A stretch of 37,967 bases of DNA from Desulfobulbaceae bacterium (GCA_029865195.1 JAOUHH010000002.1:1-37967), one strand, 5' to 3'. Counted from the stretch's first letter, positions 1 to 6,527 are shown. Notes: generated by a model not told the origin, from the letters alone. A program made the numbers and translations.

Positions 1-5
1 TTTCG

Positions 6-51
6 TGGTGACCCCAAGGGGACTCGAACCCCTGTTACCGGCGTGAGAGGC
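6..51 (-). other. attP: attP core: 3' half of tRNA-Glu (CUC)
   Basis: Read on the minus strand, this stretch runs from the anticodon loop (CTCTCAC, anticodon CUC) through the 3' anticodon stem, variable loop, T arm (GGTTCGAGTCC) and acceptor strand to an encoded CCA. The 5' half of a tRNA is absent: the sequence beyond position 52 no longer pairs as a tRNA. This is the usual arrangement when a phage carries the part of a host tRNA gene that restores the tRNA after integration. The same core is present at 37846-37891. The adjacent integrase gene ends only 46 bp away, as expected for an attP-int pair. Confidence 0.88.
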
Positions 52-89
52 CTATTGCATTACAATAATATCAGCCACTTATAGGCATC

Positions 90-107
90 GTTACCACTCA
101 TTTACCA
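90..107. promoter_or_regulatory. attP right-arm integrase-binding repeats (putative)
   Basis: GTTACCA (90-96) and TTTACCA (101-107) form a pair of the hexamer TTACCA with starts 11 bp apart. The same paired unit occurs twice on the other side of the core (37709-37726 and 37751-37767). Paired short direct repeats on both sides of an att core are typical arm-type sites for the N-terminal domain of lambda-family integrases. The right pair overlaps the 3' end of the integrase gene. Binding is inferred from position and repetition only. Confidence 0.55.
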
Positions 108-1234
108 TCTGACATGAACGGGAAACGATCCTCAAACACCTCTCCGGATGCTTCGGTGTGGTCATAATGGTTGAGCATCCGCTCGTCCTCGTGGCCGGTT
201 CGATGGCGGGCCTGCCGCTTCTCAACCCCGAGATCCAGCAGCCTGGTGGTATAGGTGTGCCGGCTGTCATGTAGCCTCATTCCGACAATCCCGCACCGGC
301 GGAAGTGCCTGGCGATGGCCCTGGACACTGATGTCGGGGCGTATTGCGGCAGGATCGGCCCTTGTTCTCCCTTGCGAGGGGCCAATAGGTTGAAAAGCCT
401 CCCCCCAAGACCAACCCACCGCGCTACCCCGGTCTTTGTTTCGACCACCCTCAGCATCCGCTTGTCCCAGTCGATATTTTCTATTCTGGCATCCAGCGCC
501 TCTTTGCGGCGCAATCCACAACCAAGGAACATCAGCAGGTAAAGGGTCATGTGGCCCCCGAGGGCTGGTTGCGGAGTTGCGTCCGAGGCTGCGGCTACCT
601 CCAGCACCGTGGCAATCTGGTCATGTGTCAAGACCACATGGCGGATTTTCTCATCCTTCGGCACCCGCTCGCCCTTCAACATCGAGAATGGATCGCCAGC
701 CAACGCCCCGGTCGCCACCTGCAGCCTGAACATCCTCCGCAAGTCCTGCAGGTGTTTGTTGACCGTGGCGGCCTTTAGATGCTCTCCGCGCCTGACCGTT
801 GCAGCCCGAAGAGAGGCTTTCACGCGCTCGCCGTGCATGTGCCGGACTTCCCCTATTGGGGTGGAGGCGCCAAGTAGATCAACAACCCTGGCCACCCTCC
901 CCTCCCTGGCCTCCCTCTCCCCAGTGCTGATCCGCCCCCAGGTTTCGCGGTAATCATCGGCGGCCTGGGCCACCGTCTTTCTGCCATCACTCATCGCCAG
1001 CAATCGTTGAATGTCTACCAGGCTGACCAACCCCTCACGTTGCCACTCGGCCACCTCGTCGCTGGTGTATTGTTGGCGTCTGGTGCGCGACTCTACCACG
1101 TCGGCAAGTGCCCGCAGCGCCTTCGCTTCGCCAGCCCGATCGCACCGCCGCGACCGTTCGACAGCTGCGCCGGATGGAAGGTGGACGTAGTACCTGACCC
1201 GGTACTGCCCGTCTATCTTAGTTATTGAGGCCAT
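98..1234 (-). CDS. int: Site-specific tyrosine integrase (attP-proximal)
   Basis: A 378-residue tyrosine recombinase that would catalyse integration at the tRNA-Glu gene. The N-terminal part (about 1-75) is an arm-binding-type region, residues about 85-185 are the core-binding SAM-like domain, and about 195-370 is the catalytic domain. The visible catalytic set is Arg242 (GLRRKEAL), His322 and Arg325 (LHDSRHTY), His348 (TGHED) and nucleophile Tyr357 (NHYDH). The gene ends 46 bp from the attP core and reads towards it. In the circular phage its transcript would cross attP and meet the terminator at 37800-37835. Start: ATG with a weak GGA upstream. Family and attP partnership are near certain. 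Confidence 0.95.
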   Translation of the reverse strand: MASITKIDGQYRVRYYVHLPSGAAVERSRRCDRAGEAKALRALADVVESRTRRQQYTSDEVAEWQREGLVSLVDIQRLLAMSDGRKTVAQAADDYRETWGRISTGEREAREGRVARVVDLLGASTPIGEVRHMHGERVKASLRAATVRRGEHLKAATVNKHLQDLRRMFRLQVATGALAGDPFSMLKGERVPKDEKIRHVVLTHDQIATVLEVAAASDATPQPALGGHMTLYLLMFLGCGLRRKEALDARIENIDWDKRMLRVVETKTGVARWVGLGGRLFNLLAPRKGEQGPILPQYAPTSVSRAIARHFRRCGIVGMRLHDSRHTYTTRLLDLGVEKRQARHRTGHEDERMLNHYDHTEASGEVFEDRFPFMSDGK

Positions 1235-1673
1235 TTCACGTTTCCAGTCAAAACAACACGAAAAGAGCGAAAAACGAGCAATAATATACGTGTTTCCGGT
1301 AACAACCAGAAGTTACTGCGCATCACGCCACCCCCAAGAACGAAACAAAACAAGGAAACATCAATTATCCCAACCAATTAGGTGGATCTGCCCCAAGCCG
1401 TCCGTCAACGGGTTGACATGGGCGCAATTTCTGCCCATCTCCGCGCCATGCCGTCGCTACTCACCGAAATGGGGAGGGGGGTGCAAATCTCTACCCCTTT
1501 TCACAGCGAGACCGTTTGGGCAGTGAAATTCTCGCGGCCGCGAAATGAAATGTTTTGATATCAGGTGGTTGCTTGTCGTTTTGTTAGGCAAATACGGTAT
1601 CTTTGGCATGGTTTTTGACTCGGGAGGCATGGGCGTGTTACGCGGCCATGATCGGTGTGTCAAAAAGTTGGCG
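1235..1673. other. Non-coding stretch between integrase and lysogeny operon
   Basis: About 440 bp with no convincing gene; the short open frames here are proline/arginine-rich or without ribosome sites. The part next to the integrase start is AT-rich, with TATATTAT (minus strand, about 1281-1292) and a poor -35 upstream, a possible integrase promoter. CATGG/CCATG arms at 1628-1632 and 1646-1650, with an inner GCGT/ACGC pairing, could form a hairpin after the leftward operon, but no clear T-run follows. A GTTAGGC heptamer at 1583-1589 has no partner. Confidence 0.5.
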
Positions 1674-2021
1674 CTATACTTCCGGGCCGCTGCCGGCAAG
1701 GGTTGCGGTGTCTACAGGCTCGTCGGCAGGTGACGGCGACTTGGTTTGTTCCGGGTTGGGAGCCGGTGGCGCCGATGACTCTTGGTGGTGGCTCGGAGAT
1801 TGGTCAGGGATACTTGAGGCGATGAGTTCCACCGCGGCGATGCAAGATATAATTCGCGGGTAGAGCCTGTCCACCATCTGCTCAACGTGGCGCACGTCCT
1901 CCTGGATTTTCCACACGAAGTACGGCATGAAGATAGCAAGGATCACCATGAACAAAAATATGGCCCCCACCGCCAGGGCTGCAACAGCCCCAAACCACCC
2001 GCCGCCGAAGTAATGTTCCAT
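1674..2021 (-). CDS. Single-pass membrane protein with proline-rich tail
   Basis: A 115-residue protein starting MEHYF. A long hydrophobic segment (about residues 10-38, rich in Ala, Val, Phe, Ile, Leu and Met) is a clear transmembrane helix. A charged stretch with coiled-coil potential follows (about 40-60), then a Ser/Pro/Thr-rich, probably disordered tail. The ATG start at 2021 lies 8 nt beyond the stop of the BRCT gene, which suggests translational coupling; a TTG at 2057 in the same frame would overlap that gene. It is the last gene of the leftward lysogeny operon. No family recognised. Its place beside the repressor suggests a lysogenic-conversion or superinfection-exclusion role, which is inference. 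Confidence 0.7.
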   Translation of the reverse strand: MEHYFGGGWFGAVAALAVGAIFLFMVILAIFMPYFVWKIQEDVRHVEQMVDRLYPRIISCIAAVELIASSIPDQSPSHHQESSAPPAPNPEQTKSPSPADEPVDTATLAGSGPEV

Positions 2022-2029
2022 ATCGCCCG

Positions 2030-2668
2030 TCACATCCTGAAGGAAATATCCGCCCAAAGGTCTTCCGAGATGATCGCCGGTCTGCCAAACTTCTCCCGGT
2101 ATTCCACCGCCTTTTCTATCTTCCGCCCATAAGCGGTGTGCGCCCAGTCGGTACTTGAAAAGGTGCCGATCACCAGGTAGTCAACCGCCTTGGTTATATA
2201 CCCCTCAACCCGTCCACCCCGCTCCTCGATAACCGCCTCGCATTCTCTGCGCGGCCCATAGGCAAAACTTCCGGTGAGACAAAACCCCATGGTCGGTATC
2301 TCTACCACCGGAGGCGGCTGGCAGAGCGGAAACCATGCCGCCATATTCTCCCTGGCCAGCAGGGTGGATGCACCCGAAAAAGCGCTGAGAATACCAAGCA
2401 ACTCCTGGCGCTCGTCAGCATCTAACACGCCATCTATCAGCATTTCATGAATGCGCCGGTAAATACTGTTGACGGTCCAGTCTTCGCAGAATGAGACGTT
2501 TGCGACCATCCATGCCAAAAGAACCCGCGCCTCCTGATGGTTGACCGTAGCATCGGCAACGATGCCGCGAGCCATCCCGATCATCTCATCAATGGCCCGG
2601 TCGTTAAGCCGCTTGCGGTTGTATAGCCGGTTGATCGGCTGGCCATGGTCGTCAAGTATGCTGTCCAT
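2030..2668 (-). CDS. TerB-like / BRCT-domain protein
   Basis: A 212-residue protein with two parts. The helical N-terminal half (about 20-105) resembles the TerB-like fold, with the phrase DGVLDADERQELLGIL typical of it. The C-terminal part (about 125-208) is a BRCT domain of the type ending NAD-dependent DNA ligases: FCLTGSF, then ERGGRVEGYITKAVDYLVIG, then a closing strand and tryptophan helix (SEDLWADI). BRCT domains bind phosphopeptides or DNA ends. The ATG abuts the previous stop (TGA ATG) behind a strong GGAGGTG site, so it is coupled to the upstream PLD-like gene. Role in the phage unknown; DNA-damage sensing or defence is possible. Domain call confident, function not. Confidence 0.8.
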   Translation of the reverse strand: MDSILDDHGQPINRLYNRKRLNDRAIDEMIGMARGIVADATVNHQEARVLLAWMVANVSFCEDWTVNSIYRRIHEMLIDGVLDADERQELLGILSAFSGASTLLARENMAAWFPLCQPPPVVEIPTMGFCLTGSFAYGPRRECEAVIEERGGRVEGYITKAVDYLVIGTFSSTDWAHTAYGRKIEKAVEYREKFGRPAIISEDLWADISFRM

Positions 2669-3154
2669 TCACCCCACCTCCACCGCTATTGGAGAGCGGG
2701 CGGCGATGCGGTCATAGACATGCCTAAACGCCACCGCCCGGTCAATATCTCCGTAGTCAACAAAAGTCGTGTCCTGCCCGGGCAACTCCAGCCGATATCC
2801 AGATCCGTCAGCCACCATGAAATATGGCATCCCGCTGTAATGGTTGGCGTCCCGCACGGTAAGCCGAGACCCGCCAATCTTGGCGGCCTCTGCTAACTCT
2901 TCTATTATCTTGCAAGTGATGATTTCGTGCCCACACTGGCAAGCCAGTTGCAAGTGGTGTCCACTTGCTGCCAAAAACAGACAGGCAGCGTCAAGAAAAT
3001 CGTCTTGGTATTCGCGGTCGGCGCGGCCGGTAAAGATACACACCTCCCTGTCGGCCTGCTCGATCATAGCCCGATAAGCCGCCAGGTGGTCTCCGTCGCC
3101 TCGGATGGCCATACGTTTCCGCCGCCTCGCCATATAGGAATAATAATCGACCAT
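2669..3154 (-). CDS. Hypothetical protein with PLD-like-fold resemblance, no HKD motif
   Basis: A 161-residue protein. After a basic N-terminus (ARRRKRM), residues about 20-80 read as helix-strand-helix with REVCIFTGRADREYQ. This is reminiscent of the small PLD-like proteins that lack the HxKxxxxD catalytic motif; no HKD motif is present here. A Cys/His cluster (CQCGHE, about 73-78) sits in the middle. It is translated just ahead of the BRCT gene with no gap, so the two are probably made together. Start: ATG at 3154 with TAGG upstream; an internal ATG at codon 8 is an alternative. The fold suggestion is low confidence. Confidence 0.6.
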   Translation of the reverse strand: MVDYYSYMARRRKRMAIRGDGDHLAAYRAMIEQADREVCIFTGRADREYQDDFLDAACLFLAASGHHLQLACQCGHEIITCKIIEELAEAAKIGGSRLTVRDANHYSGMPYFMVADGSGYRLELPGQDTTFVDYGDIDRAVAFRHVYDRIAARSPIAVEVG

Positions 3155-3226
3155 ACGCGCAACCTAACAAACAAACAACTGGCGGCGCAATGGGTGACAA
3201 CACGTATTTTAAGGGGTGTAAATCAC

Positions 3227-3541
3227 TTACTGGTTGACGGCCCGCGACTCAGGCTCGCCGTTTCCATCTCCACCGCCTGCTTCCATGTCCCTGGCATCGA
3301 GCTCCTGCAGAAACCGCTGCATAACGTTGTCGATTGTTTCCCGCCGACCATGGCCTGGCCCACTTTCACCTCTGTGAATGGTCAAAGATGCGGTGCTCGC
3401 CTTCCCGGACCTTCCTTCCATGAACCTGGCAAACCGAGGAAACCGCTTGGCAAAGGCAAGCATCACCCAGATCATCTCGTCCATTGAGCAGGTTTCGATA
3501 AACTCCAGCAGTGATCCCCGCAATTTCTCCTTTTCAATCAC
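3227..3541 (-). CDS. Small helical protein following the repressor
   Basis: A 104-residue protein with a helical N-terminal half (MIEKEKLRGSLLEFIETC) and a polar, Gly/Glu-rich C-terminus. Its ATG overlaps the repressor stop by 4 nt (ATGA), so it is translated directly after CI. No family recognised. A small partner or modulator of the repressor would suit its position, because this CI lacks a self-cleaving domain; that is inference. Confidence 0.65.
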   Translation of the reverse strand: MIEKEKLRGSLLEFIETCSMDEMIWVMLAFAKRFPRFARFMEGRSGKASTASLTIHRGESGPGHGRRETIDNVMQRFLQELDARDMEAGGGDGNGEPESRAVNQ

Positions 3542-4185
3542 TTTGTCGCCTCTTCTTTTGTTTCCCTCGCCTCCGGCCGCTGCTGTTTTCCTCCCTGGAA
3601 GTGCTTGGCGTACCAGGCCGCAAAGTCTGAACTGGATGCTATCTGCATGTAAACATTGGTAATATCATCGTCATTCAATTGCCGGATGTACTCAATCAGC
3701 CGATGGTGGTACTTGCTCATTGCTTTTGCCGGCAGCACACCACGCAAGTCAGACACCCCGCGCTGCAGGGTGTTATCGTCGTGCATTCCCTTATAAGCCA
3801 CATTGATGGTGTTCACCACTGCCGCTGAAAACTGCCCGCCATGCTCCACCACACTCTTCATCCGTTCGGCCAGATCCTTGGTATCTACCGCCTGTGTTTC
3901 CTTTCCATATGCCGGATCGTGCTGGCCGGTGACGGCGGCAGCCGGCGGCTGCTGGTCGTATGCGGTGCCGATCTTCTGCGGCCCCTGGCCGGTGAGAAGC
4001 CATGCTGGGTTGATGTTGTGGCTTACGCTAACCCGCAAAATCCATTCCGCTGGCACATTATCCCTGTTTTTTGCCTCAGAGACGGTTGCCGTCCGCAAAC
4101 CAAGCAACTTCGCGAGCTGTGTTTGGTTTTTCACACCAGTCACAGCTTTAATTCTTTCAAAAATTTCCTCAAAAGTTCCGCTCAC
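3538..4185 (-). CDS. CI-like lysogeny repressor, lacks peptidase domain
   Basis: A 215-residue protein. The N-terminal domain (about 1-70) is the phage CI helix-turn-helix domain: FEEIFERIK, then TQLAKLLGLRTATVSEAKNR as the HTH, and WILRVSVSHNINPAWLLTGQGP, a phrase characteristic of this family. It would hold the lysogenic state by binding the divergent operator beside it. A polar linker follows, then a helical C-terminal region. I see no Ser/Lys dyad of an S24 (LexA-type) peptidase, so RecA-driven self-cleavage is unlikely. Start: GTG at 4185, chosen because AGAGGA sits 5 nt upstream and the frame beyond it (to 4278) does not read like protein. Confidence 0.88.
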   Translation of the reverse strand: MSGTFEEIFERIKAVTGVKNQTQLAKLLGLRTATVSEAKNRDNVPAEWILRVSVSHNINPAWLLTGQGPQKIGTAYDQQPPAAAVTGQHDPAYGKETQAVDTKDLAERMKSVVEHGGQFSAAVVNTINVAYKGMHDDNTLQRGVSDLRGVLPAKAMSKYHHRLIEYIRQLNDDDITNVYMQIASSSDFAAWYAKHFQGGKQQRPEARETKEEATK

Positions 4186-4265
4186 TTGTATCCTCTGGCG
4201 CGAAAAAATACGGCAACTTGAATTTTTCCCTTGCGTAGTTTTACGGCAAGGCGTAATGTAGAGCC
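4186..4265. promoter_or_regulatory. CI/Cro divergent operator and early promoter region
   Basis: The short region between the divergent repressor and cro genes holds repeated operator-like words: TACGGCAA at 4209-4216 and 4242-4249, and its inverse TTGCGTA at 4231-4237. CCTTGCGTA (4229-4237) and TACGGCAAGG (4242-4251) form a near-perfect palindrome, and TTACG (4241-4245) / CGTAA (4252-4256) a smaller one. A rightward promoter reads TTGCGT (4231-4236), 17 bp, TAATGT (4254-4259), lying inside these operators. This is the expected layout for competition between repressor and Cro. A leftward promoter is less clear. Confidence 0.7.
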
Positions 4266-4472
4266 ATGGAGAGTTCAAACGAACGCAAAATTAGATCTTG
4301 GATCGTACTCGCTGGGGTAACCCAAACGGCAATTGCCGAATCGATTGGCGTCAAGCCGTCCAGCGTTAACGATGTGATCGCCGGTCGTCGCAAAACCAAG
4401 CGCATCCGCGAAGCCATCGCCAAGGCCATCAAGATGCCGGTTTCTGAAATCTGGCCGGCAAAGGCGGCTTAA
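4266..4472 (+). CDS. Cro/Ner-like small HTH regulator
   Basis: A 68-residue, almost all-helical DNA-binding protein. The helix-turn-helix reads TQTAIAESIGVKPSSVNDVIAGRRKTKRI (about 20-47), followed by a helix and a short end (VSEIWPAKAA). It lies divergent from CI across 80 bp, the position of Cro, and would repress lysogenic transcription and open the lytic programme. There is no Shine-Dalgarno before the ATG, and the best promoter would start the mRNA at about the ATG itself. Its TAA stop overlaps the TAA of the converging lipoprotein gene (TTAA palindrome at 4469-4472). Confidence 0.82.
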   Translation: MESSNERKIRSWIVLAGVTQTAIAESIGVKPSSVNDVIAGRRKTKRIREAIAKAIKMPVSEIWPAKAA

Positions 4473-4795
4473 TTGTACCCGCCATTAACGTTTGTAATTT
4501 TGGGATGCTTATCTGGTCGCGGGTACACGCGCAACCTGTTGCCGCTTGAACAGTCAATAAAATAATAACCATCAGGAGTCATGGAGCCGACAGATATAAC
4601 CTCAAAGCAGTTCAAGCCGTATGTGTTTGTAGCATGCCAAGCTAAATCTGCTTTTGTGAGTCCGTAACTGGTGTTTGCAAGCCTCACATTGTTGTTATAC
4701 CCGGACTGGTCGGCCCTTGATGGTTCAGAATCAGATCTGCAAGAAGAAACAAAAATCAGCAACACAAAGAACAGTAGATTTTTTCTGTTTAACAT
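4469..4795 (-). CDS. Predicted lipoprotein, antisense accessory (moron) gene
   Basis: A 108-residue protein beginning MLNRKNLLFF: a basic n-region, a hydrophobic stretch and a lipobox FVSSC (Cys at about residue 19), so it should be exported and lipidated. The mature part has two further cysteines (GLNCFEV and FIDCSSG) that could form a disulphide. It is visibly AT-richer than its neighbours and the only leftward gene among rightward early genes, typical of a recently acquired lysogenic-conversion gene. Phage lipoproteins of this size often block receptors against superinfection; here that is inference. The start at 4795 was chosen over an upstream in-frame start because the signal peptide begins exactly there. 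Confidence 0.8.
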   Translation of the reverse strand: MLNRKNLLFFVLLIFVSSCRSDSEPSRADQSGYNNNVRLANTSYGLTKADLAWHATNTYGLNCFEVISVGSMTPDGYYFIDCSSGNRLRVYPRPDKHPKITNVNGGYN

Positions 4796-5082
4796 AGTTC
4801 CCCCGCCGACAGCAGCAAGCGACATAGACAAAAAACTGGCGGCTGGCAGGACCACCAAGGCAAGAGGTTGTTACCACTGCCAGCCGCCACAAAAGAAACC
4901 CCGCCCCCCGGACGCAATTGTCCCGTCGATGGGTGGCACCTCCGATGATACCAGGGGGGCGGGGAATTTGGCAAGCCCCCCGTTTCCGTCCGGGGTTTTG
5001 CACCTCCTCCTACCCTCGGCTGCCGGCTTGCGAGGGGTAAAGAACCGCCGGCCACCTTCAAACTCAAAAAGGGAGCACCGTC
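4796..5082. other. Hairpin-rich non-coding region
   Basis: Four hairpins follow one another in about 200 nt. The first has perfect 13-bp arms 4837-4849 / 4877-4889. The second has perfect 11-bp arms CCCCGCCCCCC / GGGGGGCGGGG (4899-4909 / 4954-4964). The third pairs GCAAGCCCC with GGGGTTTTGC (4971-4979 / 4992-5001). The fourth pairs TACCCTCG with CGAGGGGTA (5011-5018 / 5031-5039). No gene fits here. The region could be an early-transcript RNA element (antitermination or attenuation), a small RNA, or the structured leader of the lipoprotein gene. No T-runs follow the stems, so they are not simple terminators. Confidence 0.6.
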
Positions 5083-5298
5083 ATGACCACATTCGACAGG
5101 CAGGCAACGGCCCTTCGCACCGCCATCAAAATGGCCAAGCTGGCCAGCACACCCACCACCATCACCGCTATAGAAACCCATTTCCGATCCATCTTGGCCT
5201 CCGAGGAAAAACACCGGGGCGGGTCCGGTAACTGCAAGTTGGGGTGCGCCGTAACCTCGCACCGCCACGGTGTTTCCTCTACCATGTCACAGGCCTGA
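5083..5298 (+). CDS. Small early protein, unknown
   Basis: A 71-residue protein beginning MTTFDRQATAL. It has a helical N-terminal half and a Gly/Ser/His-containing C-terminus with two cysteines. The GGGAG ribosome site is well placed, and the gene is the first of the rightward early block after the hairpin region. A longer minus-strand open frame overlaps it but has no matching ribosome site. No family recognised. Confidence 0.55.
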   Translation: MTTFDRQATALRTAIKMAKLASTPTTITAIETHFRSILASEEKHRGGSGNCKLGCAVTSHRHGVSSTMSQA

Positions 5299-5334
5299 CC
5301 TATCAACCAAGGGATTCGGACGAGGCAAAGTATC

Positions 5335-5835
5335 ATGAGCGGAAACAAGCACTACATCCAGACCATCGCGGCCCTCTCCAACCTGTTCTACGGGGCCAGC
5401 GTCGTCGCAGGGTTAACCCCCAAAATCGCCCTTGCCCGCCTTGACGACGAACTCGGCATCAAGATCCCCTACACCACCTTTATGAAATACCTGGCCGGAG
5501 AAACCTGTTGCCCCACTTCGGTGGTGGCCGGCCTCTTTGTCCTCACCGAAGACCCGGGCCTCAAGTTTGTCCTTGAGCCTCTCGGTTGGGAGCTGCAGCG
5601 CCGCGGCTCCGTCAAGCCCGGCCACCTTTCGCCGGTTGACGAACTCATGGACGACATCACCGCCGCCACCATCACCCACAGCGAGATCCAACAGCGGATA
5701 GCCGACTGCCAATGGTCAGAGACAGACCGCACCGCCGCCCTGGCCAAGGTTGAGGCGCAAAAACGTGAGCTCGAAGAAACCGAGGCAGCCATCCGCAACA
5801 TGCCAATCGGGAGGGTTGCAGCATGCCAGGCATGA
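5335..5835 (+). CDS. CII-like phage regulatory protein (tentative)
   Basis: A 166-residue protein. Residues about 10-85 read as a helical DNA-binding domain: a helix (IQTIAALSNLFYGASVVAG), then YTTFMKYLAGET and LFVLTEDPGLKFVLEPLGWEL. The pattern of a folding helix-turn-helix followed by a tested-level helix and an LG-type ending resembles the P2-like phage regulatory CII family. The C-terminal third (about 105-155) is strongly charged and coiled-coil-like. It has a GAGG site upstream and its end overlaps the next gene. A role as early activator is inference from position. Confidence 0.6.
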   Translation: MSGNKHYIQTIAALSNLFYGASVVAGLTPKIALARLDDELGIKIPYTTFMKYLAGETCCPTSVVAGLFVLTEDPGLKFVLEPLGWELQRRGSVKPGHLSPVDELMDDITAATITHSEIQQRIADCQWSETDRTAALAKVEAQKRELEETEAAIRNMPIGRVAACQA

Positions 5836-6044
5836 CCACCGCCCGCTGGATACTCACCGCCATGGGCATCACCGGGGCCATACTCAACGCCATGCAGATA
5901 TGGTGGTGCTGGCCATTATGGATCGCGGCCAACATCGGGTGGATAGTTGTTAACGCCAGGTTGCGCCGCCCCCAGGAGTCCACCCTTTTCGCCGTTTACC
6001 TGGCCACCGCAGCCCTCGGCTGCTGGCAATGGAGCAGGCCATGA
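5823..6044 (+). CDS. Small integral membrane protein
   Basis: A 73-residue hydrophobic protein with two or three transmembrane segments (about 6-22, 26-44 and 54-70), rich in Trp. The stretch IWWCWPLWIAANIGWIV followed by an Asn- and Arg-rich turn is reminiscent of one half of PnuC-type nicotinamide riboside carriers, but the protein is far too short to be a complete one. It overlaps the previous gene by 13 nt and the next by 4 nt (ATGA). Early phage membrane proteins of this size may alter host transport or block superinfection; function unknown. Confidence 0.7.
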   Translation: MPGMTTARWILTAMGITGAILNAMQIWWCWPLWIAANIGWIVVNARLRRPQESTLFAVYLATAALGCWQWSRP

Positions 6045-6421
6045 GCAACCAGATCATCACCACCGCGGAAGAACTCGCCGCCATCGTCACGCAGGCGGTA
6101 GAGCAGGCAAGGGCAACGGCACCGCTGCCCAGGCTCTACAAATTCCCGGAGGATATCTGCGCCATCATGGGCGGCCATGTGCAGCCGCAAACGGTGCGCT
6201 GGTGGAAGTCGCAAGGATGGATCCGCACCAAAAAGATTGGCCGCAACTCCTTTGTTGAGCCGGAGGAGTGGGAGCGGTTCAAGCGCGACAACGCCGTCAT
6301 GATGGCGGCCAGCCCCCGCAACCGCGGGGCCAGGCTTGGAGGAGGGAAAGATGAATGCGCAACAGCAACGCCTCGACGCCAACCTCGCAGCAGTCAAGCA
6401 GTGCCTGGGTCGCCTGCATAG
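6041..6421 (+). CDS. HTH DNA-binding protein, excisionase/AlpA-like
   Basis: A 126-residue protein. After a helical N-terminus, residues about 35-85 form a winged-helix unit: FPEDICAIMGGHVQPQTVRWW, then QGWIRTKKIGRNSFVEPEEWERF. The wing phrase (KKIGRNSFVEPEEWERF) matches the HTH_17/excisionase style. It could be the recombination directionality factor for the integrase or an early regulator. Start chosen at 6041 (ATGA overlap, GGAG upstream) rather than the in-frame ATG at 6029. The last 30 residues are low-complexity and overlap a small gene in another frame. Confidence 0.75.
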   Translation: MSNQIITTAEELAAIVTQAVEQARATAPLPRLYKFPEDICAIMGGHVQPQTVRWWKSQGWIRTKKIGRNSFVEPEEWERFKRDNAVMMAASPRNRGARLGGGKDECATATPRRQPRSSQAVPGSPA

Positions 6422-6501
6422 CGCTGGCCCTGTGCGCCCTGCTGCTCACCTGCGGCATCTGCCGCATCATATCTCGATTACCGATCAGCGCGCCATACTG
6501 A
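6355..6501 (+). CDS. 48-residue single-pass membrane peptide
   Basis: A small frame overlapping the end of the previous gene. It reads MRNSNASTPT, a Ser/Gln-rich stretch, then a clear transmembrane helix of about 22 residues (WVACIALALCALLLTCGICR) and a short basic tail. A very strong AGGAGGG site lies upstream. A second frame starting 4 nt earlier (6351-6515, 54 residues, MNAQQQRLDA) would use the same site with slightly shorter spacing. I prefer the membrane peptide because it has a recognisable segment, but one or both may be translated. Confidence 0.5.
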   Translation: MRNSNASTPTSQQSSSAWVACIALALCALLLTCGICRIISRLPISAPY

Positions 6502-6527
6502 TCGCAACCAGATAGAGGAGGCACCCC

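Larger units (their letters stand above)
1..127. repeat. 127-bp terminal direct repeat (circularisation overlap)
   Basis: Bases 1-127 are identical to 37841-37967, read directly from both ends. An exact overlap of this length on a phage with no other terminal redundancy is what a de Bruijn assembler leaves when a circular molecule is cut at an arbitrary point; 127 is a common maximum k-mer size. The unique circle is therefore about 37,840 bp. A true short terminal repeat of the virion DNA is possible but less likely, because the repeat spans attP and the end of the integrase gene. Confidence 0.93.

Noticed and set aside
1472..1500. A T-arm-like sequence (GGTGCAAATC) suggesting a tRNA end
   Set aside because: The flanking bases do not pair as a T stem and no acceptor or CCA is present.
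1583..1589. GTTAGGC, a perfect integron core-site heptamer
   Set aside because: No paired AAC box or inner arms within 150 bp; likely chance.
3162..3168. ACCTAAC, a perfect left-box consensus upstream of the PLD-like gene
   Set aside because: No GTT box with matching spacing and no bulged inner stem in the 72-bp gap between the genes.
5064..5348. Minus-strand 94-codon frame with a transmembrane segment
   Set aside because: It overlaps a plus-strand gene with a good ribosome site and lies against early transcription; no start signal.
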